Assembly (NCBI GenBank): GCA_964007475.1
Contig: OZ023274.1
Span: 103,091,372 to 103,155,371 of the forward strand
DNA length: 64,000 nucleotides
Origin: Hybos culiciformis
Lineage: Eukaryota > Arthropoda > Insecta > Diptera > Hybotidae
Reading direction: 5' to 3'
Shown here: piece by piece, positions 36,501 to 46,635 of the stretch
Position numbering within the stretch: the stretch's first letter is position 1
How the letters are laid out: each line of letters starts with the position of its first letter
Translations under genes and position numbers: made by a program
The notes under the pieces: generated by a model
What the model was told of the DNA's origin: nothing
The model's database searches: none
The model's input: only the letters and a program-made list of their open reading frames with translations

Positions 36501-39500
36501 ATGCGGCGATATAAAAACTCAAAATTTATTATAATATTATCTATGAAAACAAAAAAAAAAAAATTAATTGAAATGAATCATTTATGTTTTTTTTTTTCAA
36601 ATATTTTAAAAATTTTTATTTGTTTTTGTTTATTTTTATTATCTATCTCTTTAAATATACCTATATATTATTTTGAAATTTCTTTGACATAAAATATGTT
36701 GATTCAAAAATTCAGACATTTAGCAATATAATAAAAATTTGGTACAGGGGCAAAACAAAATATAAAGAATAAATAGAATAAAAATTAATTTTTTTTTTTG
36801 CACAAAATAAAGTGAAGTGATAACCCGTCCGTAACCTTTAATTTAACAGAAAAATTAAAACATCGATCTTACTTTTATACAGATGAAAGAGTTCTATCAT
36901 ATCAACTGCAAGCTCTTGGTTATCTTTTATATATTTATATATTTTAATATATTTTAATATATTTTAATATTGAATGGTTTTTTTCTTTCATTATCTGCAT
37001 TTATCATGTAAAATTATTTTGCTTTCAAGGTATTATGTTGACGACATATGAATTTTTGAATTGTCAATTGTAAGAAACGAATCTTATATTTTGGTTCATT
37101 AAAGAAAAATCAAACAATTCTATATTCACCTTCTATTATTATTCAAATACTCCATGGTTTCATTAAATATTAAAAATTTCTCCTCAAATATCAAATAATA
37201 GATTTATAATAATTTAGTTACTAATTTATAAATAATTAATCAAAATAATCATAATTTTTAGAAAATGATGCAAGTTATTATATAGAAATTTATTTGACAT
37301 TGACCAATGTATATGTGCAAATTATCATTTCGTATGTTTATGAAGAAGTTATTTTGAAGTTTATTGGCAAACCTTAGAAATTTATAAATTTGCTATACAT
37401 TTATTTATATTACTATAAATTTTTGTAGTTATAAAAATGTAAACAGCTTTTGTATAATATAATATTTCTGGTATTAATATAGTCCACGTAAATATTGTTC
37501 CAATATCAGTTAAATAAAATTTAATTAAAAATTATATAAAGATTTTTAAGACTTTCTAAATATAAATAGTATTCTGTTCAGTACAAAATAAATTACATGT
37601 AGGTATGTATTATGTATATATTATAGTTAATATAATATAAAAAAAATATTCATCGAGAAGGTATTATTTATATTTTTTTTTCTCAATTGATTTCAATTGA
37701 ATGTGATTGATGGGTTAGAAAATTGTTATGTTATTTACACAATTAGAAATGTTTATTTTATACCAATTTTTGTTTGTTATTTTATTATATGTATATTCAT
37801 CAAGCTGTGAATGTGGGTGTAAATAATGACAAAGATAAACATTGTGCGCTTATTAAAAGATTGAAAATAAAAATTAATTTATTTGGATTTAGATTATATA
37901 TAAAAAAAAAAAAAAAATTGCTTCTGTTTGTAATAATAGAAAGTGAAATGTTTAAAATTTATTTGAGCTAATGATTCTGACCCCGATAATAGTATGAAGT
38001 CTGTTCAATTTTTTTTTCGCTGTGCAGGGATTCTCAGCGTGCCTTCCATTGGTATATTGTACTATGTATATATAGTTTAGATTCAAATAGAAATTTTTTA
38101 AATAAAGTGAAAAAATATTCTGAAAGAATAAAAAAAAAAAGATTTTCTTACTTAATTATAAAATTTTCGGAATTCATTTAAAGAAAATAACACAATTATT
38201 TTCCTGTTATGTTGATTTAAAATTCTATATAAAAATAAAATCTCAGTTAATTCAATTAAGTTTGAATAACATTTTGATTAATATTGTGAGAAAAGATTAT
38301 AAGAATAAACAATTCACACTTAACTATATTTATCTGATTAACATAATAAATTATACACATTACATTTTTCAAATAAAAACATATACTTTACATATAAATA
38401 TATATATGAAAACTAGACATTTTCCCATAAATTTATTACTGTTCTTGAGAATTTAGCAGCTAAGATAATTTTTTTTTTAATCGTATAGAACTTGAAATTT
38501 ATAATAAAGAAGATATTCCGCCCTGTTACAATATTAAGAATTTGCATAATTATTAATTATATTTGAAAAAAAAAAACATAAGAAAATAAATATTTTTATT
38601 TTATTATTATTGTATTATTATTATATTTTAAGTATTATAATTATTGTTAAAGTATGTCGTGCCAACGTTTTATCCTTTTGTCCGGGTTCTATAGCTAAAA
38701 AGTTTTGATATTACTATATTTATTATATTTAACGAAAATGTAAATTGATACAAAAATTTGAATTTTTTACATATTAAATGTTTCTGCTGCGAAGGACTAA
38801 AAGATTTTTGAATATCATTCACAGATCTCTATTTATTTAAAAAATTCTTCTATAATGTCTGCCTGATTTTTTTCCAGAGAGTAATAATTAATTGGATAGT
38901 TATAATTCATAGTCGACAAAGATACTATGCTTCATTTCAAAAATTATACACCCAACAAGGATTCTTACATAACATTATTAAGATAAATATTAAAACTAGA
39001 AGATAATTTCGAAAGAAATCTAAAAATTTAAAATATTATAGTGTTTATTTTATACATATATAATGAAACTATTATGTGCTAAAAAAGATATAAAATTTAT
39101 TTTTAAAAAAAATGCGTCTGATACAACATATAGATATTATTATTTATTATCATCATTGCACTATTTTTCATAATAATAAATTAATGTGTACTGAATATTA
39201 ACATCGTAATAATAAGTTTTCAAAATATATCAAGTAAGCTATTGAAAAATGTAAATTTTAATAAACATTTTTTTTTCATATATTTACAATTTATTTTATT
39301 GTAATAAAATTAGATATTGAAATAAGCATTGAAAATATAATGATATGATACTTGAGAAAAATATTCTTCATAATAATGTTTTTAACAACCTTTTCACATT
39401 CACTTTTATATCTAAAAAATAAAAAACACACACATTACACACTCAGTCCCCTCTGACATAAAAAGAATTTATATTTTTGCAATTTATTTAATTTATTAAT

Positions 39501-42500
39501 CATCAATATTATCAATTGGATAATAAAAAAAAAAATTAATTTTTTTTAATAATATAATAAATATTATAATAATAATTTATTACAAAATGATATTATGTTT
39601 AATTCTGTGCTGGTATGGAGGAAAATTAATTTTAGCGGTACAATTCCGTGTCTTAAACACATCTCGTTTATAATGTATTATAAATAATTAATTACATGCA
39701 TACATAATTACATACATTGTAGTTTAGTTTACATGCTTTTAATCAGAACAATATTTTTTATTAAATTCCATTTTATAGGTACATATACAATTTATGTACA
39801 ATGTAAGTATGTTGTAATTAGTTAATAATTTTGTTTTTTTTTTTTTGTGATAATCCATCTTTTGATTATCAAGTTTTATTAACGTAATAATAGTAGATTA
39901 TTGTATATGTAAACTAAATTTGTTATTAATTAAGAGTTCTGTATACACAAAAATACATTGACACGAGTCAATACTTTTATCACGAGACCGAAAGTCGAGT
40001 GATATAAATTGACAAGTGTCAATGTATTTTTGTGTAAATACAGAACGAGTTGTATAACAAATTTTGTTTACATATCCAACATACTGTTTTAATGCGTAGG
40101 GGAGAGGTAGTTGCAAAGAGAAAATATTTTTTCTTCTCATTTTTTATCATTTTTTTTTTTTTGTATTTGGCTGTATTGAAATATTGTGAGAGATATTATG
40201 TTTGTTTAGGTATTACCATAGATTAAGAATACAGAAAGATTGGAAGCTTCATACAACATTTTTCCAGGTTTTTTTGGTATTTTATTGTGAAGGTGTTAGT
40301 AAAACTAAATAAAATTCTTTTCATACATTGATAATTATCACGTATTTTATTTTGTTTTACTAACACATTGACTTAAAAATACCAAAAATAATTTGTATGA
40401 AGCTTCCGATCTTTCTGTATTCTTAATCTATGATATTACGTAATATTCAATACGAAACATCTAAATGATTTCATTATTTACGCTGATGCATCTAAATTTT
40501 TTCATTATCAACGCTGATGCATCTAAATTTTTTCATTATTTACGCAGCTGCATCTAAATGATTGCATGTGTATTGACGCATATAATACTCCATTTAGTGA
40601 TCTAAATTCTATAGCACTAAATACAACATAACGATCCCCAACGCATTAAATTTATTTAAAATCAAGTTTATGAAAGAAAGAAAGGTGTACAACAGAATAT
40701 AAGAAAAAACATGCGAATACCGGTGTATTTAATTTTTTAATCATTTTCTGTCACTCTATTATTTTATGTATACTGTACTTTTGTTGCAATTTAAAAAAGA
40801 GTTAATAAAAATAAACGTTTAACGAATGAAAATATATGTCAATCAATATCCACATAATGAAAACTTTAACAAATACTTATTATTATTATTATGTAATAAA
40901 AACTATACATTAATAGTATAATAGAAAAAGTTGAAATTAAGAAGACCTAATTATTATTTATTTGATCTTAAGAACTTTGTAAGTTTTCTTGAATAATAAC
41001 AAAAAAAAAGATATTATGGCGCTTTATAAAATAGAAAAAAAAAACATAAGCATAATATTATGTATAAATTTTTATGTTAAACAATTAAAACATTAAAATT
41101 GTAATGTAAACAAAATATTAAAATTTTTAATTTTAACGTTAATAAAAAATTAAAGACCATATTTTTATTTATATTAAAAAATAAAATTTGAAGGTCAAAT
41201 TAATTTTAATTTTTTTTCTTTAAATATTTTTAAGCTTAATATTCTTTGTAAAAAAAAAATTTAAAAGATTTAAGATAATAAATTATATGATGGATTAAAT
41301 TAAAATCCATAATTTCACTTGCCTAAATTAAAATCAGAGATAAAAAGATTGAAATAAAATGTTAATTGTATAAATCAAATTTTAGTTTTTTTTTTTGTTC
41401 CAATCATTATTATTTAAAAATTTAAATTTATGATTTAAAATATAATTTTAATAATATTATAAATTTGATTGATTGTTTTCAATGTGAAATTAAAATTCGT
41501 AAAATAAAAAAAATAGATTATTTAATGAAGAAGTACCTAGCTACCTGTAATGGTTTGTAAAAGAGGGTTTTTTTTCATCACATCCTGAAGCTCTTCCCGT
41601 GAGCTTATGAAGATGAGTATCAAACATTTTTTTTGTAAAACGTTTTTAAATGTTAATAGTATCACGTTTATTTGACCCACAATCATCAGTGTATATAGTT
41701 TAATTGTGATTTTACAAAAATATATAAAAAAAAACTATTTATTTGTTTTCCTTTTTTGTTTTTTTTTTTTTTGCAAACCTGTTTAATAATCTTATTCGAT
41801 TTTTTGTTACAAATTTATTTTTATTTATTTTATTTTTTTTTATTTTAAGTCATCGCTTTATTTACCTACTTTTTTTTTTTGCTTTTTTATTCAACTAATT
41901 AGTTTAGTGATGAGGTGATGAGAATAAATTATAAATACAAATATAATAATAAGCAACATTATATATATAGAAAAAAATGTTTGTATAAGCATAGTTAAAT
42001 GATATATGTATATATATAATTAATGCTTATTGTTATTTTATGCTACTGGCGTTAAAAATTTAATTGTGATTATTATTCAGTATTATAAAAAAATATTTTT
42101 AAGTTTAATTTAGAAATTTTTAGTTATGGTAAAATGTTTTTAAAAAAAAAAATCATTAATTCGCATTTTTTGACATTAAGATTTATGTTAAAATGTTTCT
42201 TATCTAGATATAATTAATTTTGTTAGCACACTTTTGGTCAAAAGGAAATTTGAATTAAAATGATAAATTCTGAACAAATGATTTTATAATCAGTGTAGAG
42301 TAGAATGAAAAAAAAAAATATTTTAAATATAATTAAGATATTAAAAAACAAAAAAGTTGAATTAAACTACAATCTAAAAACATTGAATTTTAAATATATA
42401 GATTCTTAATCAAAAAATATATGCAAGTTTATATAATTATATAAAATGGCAAGATCATTAAAAACATCAAATTTTCTTAATCAAGAATAATAATATATGA

Positions 42501-45500
42501 CTTCATACTATCAATTAATAGATATTGCTTGATTTGTAAATTTTCTAAATTCAAATTAAAAAAATCCTAAACTCATATTGCTAACTTCCTTCCCACGTAA
42601 ATTTATTATTTGGGTATATAATGTTTATATTTTTTGCAAAAATTAAAAAAAAAAATATTAAAAAATTTCTATTTTAATATAACTTGTTGATAACAATATG
42701 AATATATCATGATTAAAAAAAATTTTTTTTGTAACAAAATAGATGTATGTAACGTAAATATGTGAAAAAAATTAAATATAAACAAATTTAAAAACCGGTT
42801 TCATATATACATCACTTATAATAATATATATGTACATTGTATTTATATATATATTTCTATTTCTATATGCACATTACAAGTTCAAAATACTGGTTTAAAA
42901 GAGCTTTATAAATTTAAACAGTTTAGTCAGCTGCATTTATAGATGTAGGTATATAAGAAAAACTATCGATACATAATTGGAAACAAAAAATTCGTTTGGA
43001 TATGAAAATAAAATAAATTTACTTTTAGGCCACATATTCATAATTTTTGAGAAATTTTCGAAATGATAAGCTTATCAACCTTAAAAGTAAACTGATTATT
43101 ATTAACTAAATTCTCTCCTATTTAAAACGTTTTCCATCGAAAGTCTTTTAATTTTCTGCTTGTCAATCTGTCTTTGATCTGTTTGATCATATCAATGCCA
43201 AAATATGCGTAATATTGTTCACTTTCATCCAAGCGAAAGGAACAGAATTTATACTATTTCCGATTCCGGAATTAGAAGCTCTGACTCAACTAGGTTTTTA
43301 ACCAAATCTTCGGTTGAGAAACTCAAAAAAACAAGCTCCATACTTTATCTATGAAATACTATAGTTCTGTATTTTTCTATATAAAATCATAAAGGAAGTA
43401 TAAATAGAGAAACTAGTCCCGTACAAAAAATGCAAATACAAATAGTGAAACAAAAAATCCATATCACAACCCCATGAGCTTTTTTTTTGTATTTTTTGAG
43501 AATTCCACTCTCACAAAAGCTTTTAAAACTTTAAAAATTGTATAGAACTGTTGCAGCGTTACCAACTTAGGGGTTTTCCCCCTAGATTTAGGGGTTTTTT
43601 TTGTTGACAGAGGGATTTTTAGGGGGTAATTTGTTTCAGGGTTTTTTTTAGGGGTATGATGTATGATCTTAAAAGCGAAGATTTAGATGACATTTGTAAT
43701 ATTTTTGATTGCATTTCATAAGATACATTATTTGCTTATTTTATTATAAATAAATAATTTTATTATTTATATAATTTACGATGTGCGTTATATATTTTTC
43801 TTGAAGCATCTATTTGAAATCCTCATAGGTATATAAGTATAGGCTGTTATAATATCTATAAAAAAAATTTAGGGGTTTTTTAGGGGGAAATTTTATTTTT
43901 TTAGGGGGAAACATTTGAAAAGGTTGGTAACCCTGAACTGTTGTTATTTTGAAAGTTTTAAAAGCTTTATACTTAAAGTGAGAGTGGAATTCTCAAAAAA
44001 TACAAAAAAAAAAAGCTCATGGGGTTGTGATATGGATTTTTTGTTTCACTATTTGTATTTGCATTTTTTGTATGGGACTAGTTTCTCTATTTATACTTAC
44101 TTTATGATAAAATGTTAATAATCTTGCCAATTTTTATTAATTTTTATCAATACATATTATCTTATCTTTTTGAGAAAAAAAAAATTAATTTAGAAAAAAC
44201 TGCATAGATATTAAATGCGGTTTAAGAGATTGATCGAAATTAAAAAGATTGTTTTTTCAATTTTGTTATAAATATTTTACAAAAAAAAAAATTAATAATT
44301 GATCGAAAGATTGGAACTGCAAAACTAGTTATTACCACTTTAGTTTTCTTCCACAACATGTACAAAAAAAAAAACCAAATACATTATTTTATTATTATCT
44401 TAGAAACTAGAAGTAAAATTATTATTAATTTACGTCAATATTATTTATATTGTGTTTATCAGGCAAAGACTGCTCTTGAAGTATATAAATATGAGTACAA
44501 ATCAACAATTATTATTATTATTATTATTATTATTCTTTTTAATTTTTTGTTTAAATAATCTTTGTTTTATTAATTTGTTTTTCAAATAAAATATCTACAT
44601 TATATATATACACATATATATTGCATTGCATGTACATATACATGTGTTTCCAAAACCAAAGTAAAAAAAATCATATACTTAAAGTGTATTTGTAGACACA
44701 TTTTATATAAAATTAACCCACTTTGATAACAAAATTCAATTTATTTATTTAAAAAAAAATAATAATAATAATAATAATAATATGAAAAATATCTTTTAAT
44801 TGAAAAATTATCAAAATGAAAATTAATTTTTATTATTAACCCATATTAAATAAAAATCTGTTTTTAATTTTTTTTTTTGTTTTATTCTAGACATGTTGTT
44901 CTCTCTGATCAAAGGTGGAAAAATATTTTGATATATTTAAATATATATATAAATCAAAAAAAATTTTAAAATATACTCTTCTTTTTGCGTTTTTAATTAA
45001 ACTATTGTTTTGTTTTTATGTTTATTTTTTTTAGATACTCCTCTTATTGGCGGTAGACTGCGATAATTTATGAGGCATCGCATATACGTAAACTTTCATT
45101 ACAATTTCGTTACTTAGAAAATAGCTATATTTTAATTAAAAATAATTCCATTAGTAATATTAAATATTACGGAAATTTACAGAAAAACGATAAAAAATTT
45201 TTTATTTTTATTTAAAAATAAATAAAAATAAAGTAATGATAAAAAAAAAATAATAATTAAAATTAATATACGAATAATTATTTCCTATAACTTTAATAGC
45301 TTAGCTTAATCTAATTATCATATATAGGTATATTTTAATAATGTGATAATTTAAAGAATTTTAATTACTTTCTTACATTTAAGATTTTTTTTTAACTCAG
45401 ACTAAATGTGTGAGGACAATAAAATAAAAAGCTTGTTATATTATAAACAGTGGGTAATTAAGTACGCCCCATTAGAGTTAAGATATATGATCACGCACTT

Positions 45501-46635
45501 AATATGCCAATAATATGTACAATAAATTAAATTAATCATTGTCATTCGATTATTAAAGAAATTTTTATATAAATTTGTATCTTTTTTTCTTTAGATATCA
45601 TATTAAGATATTAATTTAATTCAATTTAATCTTTTTACTTAAAAGTGGCCTAAGCCAATTTTTTTTCATATTCGTCTTAGAACAAGATAAAACCATAGAT
45701 TATGAATACAGAAAGATTGTTGGCTTCATACGACATTATTTTTGGTATTTTTATGTGAATGTGTTAGTAAAACAAAATAAAATACGTGATAATTATCAAT
45801 GTATGAAAAGAATTTTATTTAGTTTTACTAACACCTTCACATAAAAATACCAAAAAAGACTGAAAAAATTTTGTATGTAGCTTCCCATCTTTCTGTATTC
45901 TTAATCTATGATAAAACTTAGTTCGTTAATATTTAAAAACTGGTCTATTCTGGCGGGAGCTTTGTGTCACTATAGCCTAGTCTTTATTAATAATATTTTT
46001 CAAATATCAGAAATTTCGAAAAATAGAATTCGATATAAGCTGTCCAGCAACAAAAGTATAGTCCACTAAATGTGATAAATGGACTTTTATTACTTAACGA
46101 GTATTTATAGAAGATATATTATGTCTTCAAAAATAATTTAGAATATTTTTTATCTAAAATAAAGGTATAAATATTACTTTTTTAAACGGTCTCTCAATAA
46201 CTCGAAAAAATATATAGGTATATAGTATAAAATTCAAGAGTATATTTGACTTATAAAACTAAAGTTTTATAACCCCATTAGGTGCAATTTTTTTGCAATA
46301 ATATTATTAATTGTTTAGTAGTTTAATTTAATATTCATTTAATATTCAAATTAGATTAAATACTAAAAATTAAACAAAAACATAATTAAATTTAATAAAA
46401 TAAATAAAAAAAATTTAAACGGCCTGAATACAATTTTATAAAAGTTTGTGTTATAAACAGGCGAACAAAGAAAATAAAATTTTTTATAACCAGTTTCTAA
46501 TTTTTTCAGATTATTATTTTTTTTACTTTTAATTATTAGAGAAAAATAGATGATGATAAAAAAAAATTAAATTCAAAAACTTACATCTTGTCCAAGTTGT
46601 CCCATATCCGAAAAGCATTCAACCATGGAAAACAT
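9426..46635 (-). CDS. Sesn: Sestrin, leucine/stress-responsive inhibitor of TORC1
   Basis: Coding exons, 5' to 3' on the - strand: 46635-46585, 16008-15841, 11480-11393, 11030-10531, 10386-10080, 10002-9819, 9722-9612, 9512-9426. They give 497 residues, usual for the family (about 480-550). Sestrins bind GATOR2 when leucine is low, relieving its block on GATOR1 and so restraining TORC1; they also have an alkylhydroperoxidase-like N-terminal fold. Visible here: the peroxidase-type Cys80-x-Tyr82; the leucine-pocket residues Thr391, Tyr392, Ser394, Thr403, Arg407 and Glu468, a constant 17 ahead of human SESN2 numbering; and the Asp423-Asp424 pair matching the GATOR2-contact pair 406-407. The linker between the halves is unusually long and Asn-rich. 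Exon 4 has two surplus A bases (10979-10983) that break the frame as written. The first intron is 30.6 kb. Confidence 0.95.
9612..9722 (-). CDS. Sesn: Sesn exon 7
   Basis: Acceptor CAG at 9725-9723, consensus donor GTAAGT at 9611-9606, phase 0 at both ends, 37 codons. Reads [18 protein letters not shown] to LLDSEK. Glu468 matches SESN2 Glu451; the position of SESN2 Trp444 is Leu461 (codon 9638-9636). Confidence 0.95.
9819..10002 (-). CDS. Sesn: Sesn exon 6, leucine-binding and GATOR2-contact residues
   Basis: Acceptor TAG at 10005-10003, donor GTAATG at 9818-9813. Reads [18 protein letters not shown], carrying Thr391, Tyr392, Ser394 and Thr403, then Arg407, and [14 protein letters not shown] with the Asp pair. 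In human SESN2 these positions line the leucine pocket or contact GATOR2. Confidence 0.95.
10080..10386 (-). CDS. Sesn: Sesn exon 5, linker end and start of C-terminal domain
   Basis: The acceptor TAG at 10389-10387 joins through a split Asp codon. Contains [11 protein letters not shown] and, later, [17 protein letters not shown], both typical of sestrins. The donor is a weak GTTGGT (10079-10074), chosen because its phase 2 restores SLVNGLYNDVG with the next exon. Confidence 0.92.
10531..11030 (-). CDS. Sesn: Sesn exon 4, middle helices and Asn-rich linker; apparent frameshift
   Basis: Acceptor TAG at 11033-11031, donor GTAAGT at 10530-10525. The first part reads [15 protein letters not shown], the second [18 protein letters not shown]; together they match the conserved sestrin block around [10 protein letters not shown]. 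They lie in different frames because the coding strand has A5 (10983-10979) where A3 is expected. The exon is 500 nt; 498 would keep all phases. The 3' half encodes an Asn/Ser-rich linker, with an Asn run at about 10627-10650. Confidence 0.9.
11393..11480 (-). CDS. Sesn: Sesn exon 3, redox Cys segment
   Basis: Acceptor CAG at 11483-11481, donor GTAAAT at 11392, phase 0 to 1. Reads [18 protein letters not shown]. Cys80 and Tyr82 match human SESN2 Cys125 and Tyr127; the residue matching His132 is Tyr87 here. Ends within WLNG, whose Gly codon is split. Confidence 0.93.
11481..15840 (-). other. Sesn: Sesn intron 2 (4.4 kb)
   Basis: GT-AG intron between the conserved N-terminal exons. Holds the 9-bp minisatellite at 13065-13140 and a weak tRNA A-box-like string at about 11850. 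No coding sequence seen; the rest is poly-A/T, TA-rich DNA. Confidence 0.85.
13065..13140. repeat. 9-bp tandem repeat (tactattta)n
   Basis: About 8.4 essentially perfect copies of tactattta in Sesn intron 2. The absence of divergence suggests a recent, probably length-variable array. Confidence 0.95.
15841..16008 (-). CDS. Sesn: Sesn exon 2, conserved N-terminal domain
   Basis: Acceptor CAG at 16011-16009, donor GTAAGT at 15840-15835, phase 0 at both ends, 56 codons. Contains [19 protein letters not shown] and then GDGPLP, the signature just before the sestrin catalytic-Cys segment. An internal ATG (YIM-AGECEL) could start a shorter form if another first exon is used. Confidence 0.93.
19075..19454. 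mobile_element. Foldback (long inverted-repeat) element, 380 bp
   Basis: Two 176-bp arms (19075-19250 and 19279-19454) are inverted copies with only about four mismatches that I count, separated by a 28-bp loop. It starts gcagactcagacgcc and ends with the complement. The hexamer tgttta flanks it on both sides (19069-19074 and 19455-19460), reading as a TSD. No transposase is encoded; the 78-codon open frame over the left arm is an artefact of the repeat. Superfamily not assigned. Confidence 0.9.
22123..22172. repeat. Tandem duplication of about 25 bp
   Basis: Two adjacent copies beginning tgaatacaatattatgtata. A short local duplication in Sesn intron 1. Confidence 0.85.
24846..25032. repeat. 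Possible short inverted-repeat element
   Basis: Starts near aggccacccactaga and ends tctagtggcct, imperfect inverted termini, with attaa on both outer sides. A 16-bp perfect palindrome (aacgtctcgagacgtt, about 24925-24940) lies near the centre. Suggestive of a degraded MITE but short. Confidence 0.3.
27931..28233. mobile_element. Non-autonomous hAT element (303 bp)
   Basis: Termini cagggatggggaacc and ggttccgcacccctg form 15-bp inverted repeats with 13 matches, and a perfect 8-bp TSD (cactagag) flanks it at 27923-27930 and 28234-28241. A CAGGG start and an 8-bp TSD are the hAT hallmarks. Five copies of a ggccgc-like motif lie inside both ends, likely subterminal transposase sites. No coding capacity. 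Confidence 0.93.
29544..30026. repeat. Tandem triplication, 163-bp unit
   Basis: Three head-to-tail copies starting at 29544, 29707 and 29870; the third lacks one copy of a 6-bp cacttt motif. Each unit contains aagtatct...agatactt, able to form a hairpin. A diverged relative of part of the unit (aatgccaaaatatgcg, then ttcactttc) occurs at about 43196-43226, so the unit probably belongs to a dispersed family. Confidence 0.9.
30219..30234. repeat. GC-only 16-nt inverted repeat
   Basis: gcccggcgcggcgggc, 16 consecutive G/C bases in otherwise A+T-rich DNA, able to pair gcccg with cgggc. Lies about 190 bp right of the triplicated array; gcccgggg lies about 80 bp left of it (29460-29467). Possibly the ends of one element; not proven. 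Confidence 0.55.
35287..35338. repeat. Tandem duplication of 26 bp
   Basis: Two perfect adjacent copies beginning cacagaaatttttatatttt in Sesn intron 1. Confidence 0.9.
39905..40075. mobile_element. Palindromic element, probable MITE
   Basis: Arms of about 57 bp run from atatgtaaac inward to acattgacac and back out to gtttacatat. The centre carries cacgagaccgaaagtcgagt, itself partly self-complementary. The 80-codon - strand open frame across it is a repeat shadow. No clear TSD seen. Confidence 0.7.
40217..40432 (+). mobile_element. Palindromic MITE, copy 1 (216 bp)
   Basis: Begins catagattaagaatacag and ends with its complement; nearly palindromic except for a central part (ttttcatacattgataatta). 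Flanked by gtattac and atattac (6 of 7 identical). Belongs with the copy at 45694-45910, whose centre is the reverse complement, so the two lie in opposite orientation. Confidence 0.88.
40458..40565. repeat. 31-bp tandem repeat
   Basis: Units start at 40458, 40489, 40520 and, partially, 40551; each opens catctaaat and ends near gctgatg. The array lies 26 bp beyond the end of MITE copy 1. Confidence 0.9.
43388..44106. mobile_element. Foldback element split by a nested hAT insertion
   Basis: The outer arms (about 43388-43545 and 43944-44106) are near-identical inverted repeats starting cataaag and ending ctttatg. A perfect 7-bp TSD, ataaaat, lies at 43381-43387 and 44107-44113. Removing the 382-bp inner element and one 8-bp duplication leaves about 329 bp, almost entirely palindromic. 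Non-coding. Confidence 0.9.
43554..43935. mobile_element. Non-autonomous hAT element nested in foldback
   Basis: Termini cagcgttaccaac and gttggtaaccctg are inverted repeats with one mismatch, flanked by a perfect 8-bp TSD aactgttg (43546-43553 and 43936-43943). Many ttaggggtttt-type motifs occur near both ends. No coding capacity. It sits in the loop of the host foldback, so it is the younger insertion. Confidence 0.92.
45694..45910 (-). mobile_element. Palindromic MITE, copy 2 (217 bp)
   Basis: Same family as 40217-40432, inverted. Begins catagattatgaatacag and ends cttaatctatg, with a perfect 7-bp TSD ataaaac at 45687-45693 and 45911-45917. Lies about 670 bp from Sesn exon 1, inside intron 1. 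Confidence 0.9.
46585..46635 (-). CDS. Sesn: Sesn first coding exon (17 codons)
   Basis: Encodes [17 protein letters not shown] and ends in phase 0 at a consensus donor (GTAAGT, 46584-46579), matching the phase 0 acceptor of the next exon 30.6 kb away. An in-frame TAA lies four codons upstream of the ATG with no acceptor AG between them, so the ATG is a plausible start. The N-terminus of sestrins is poorly conserved, so the link to exon 2 rests on strand, phase and splice site. It may be one of several alternative first exons. Confidence 0.62.

Larger units (their letters stand above)
16009..46584 (-). other. Sesn: Sesn intron 1 (30.6 kb)
   Basis: Bounded by a consensus donor (46584) and a CAG acceptor (16009) in matching phase. 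Filled with A+T-rich sequence, microsatellites and small DNA transposons listed separately. I could not support a nested gene, though exon-like pieces and a ratchet-like splice motif occur on the opposite strand. The true first intron may differ if other 5' exons exist. Confidence 0.62.

Noticed and set aside
39898..40140. 80-codon - strand ORF
   Set aside because: Crosses the palindromic element at 39905-40075; its repeated peptide phrases mirror the inverted arms, not a gene.
43915..44118. 67-codon + strand ORF
   Set aside because: Falls over the right arm of the foldback element.
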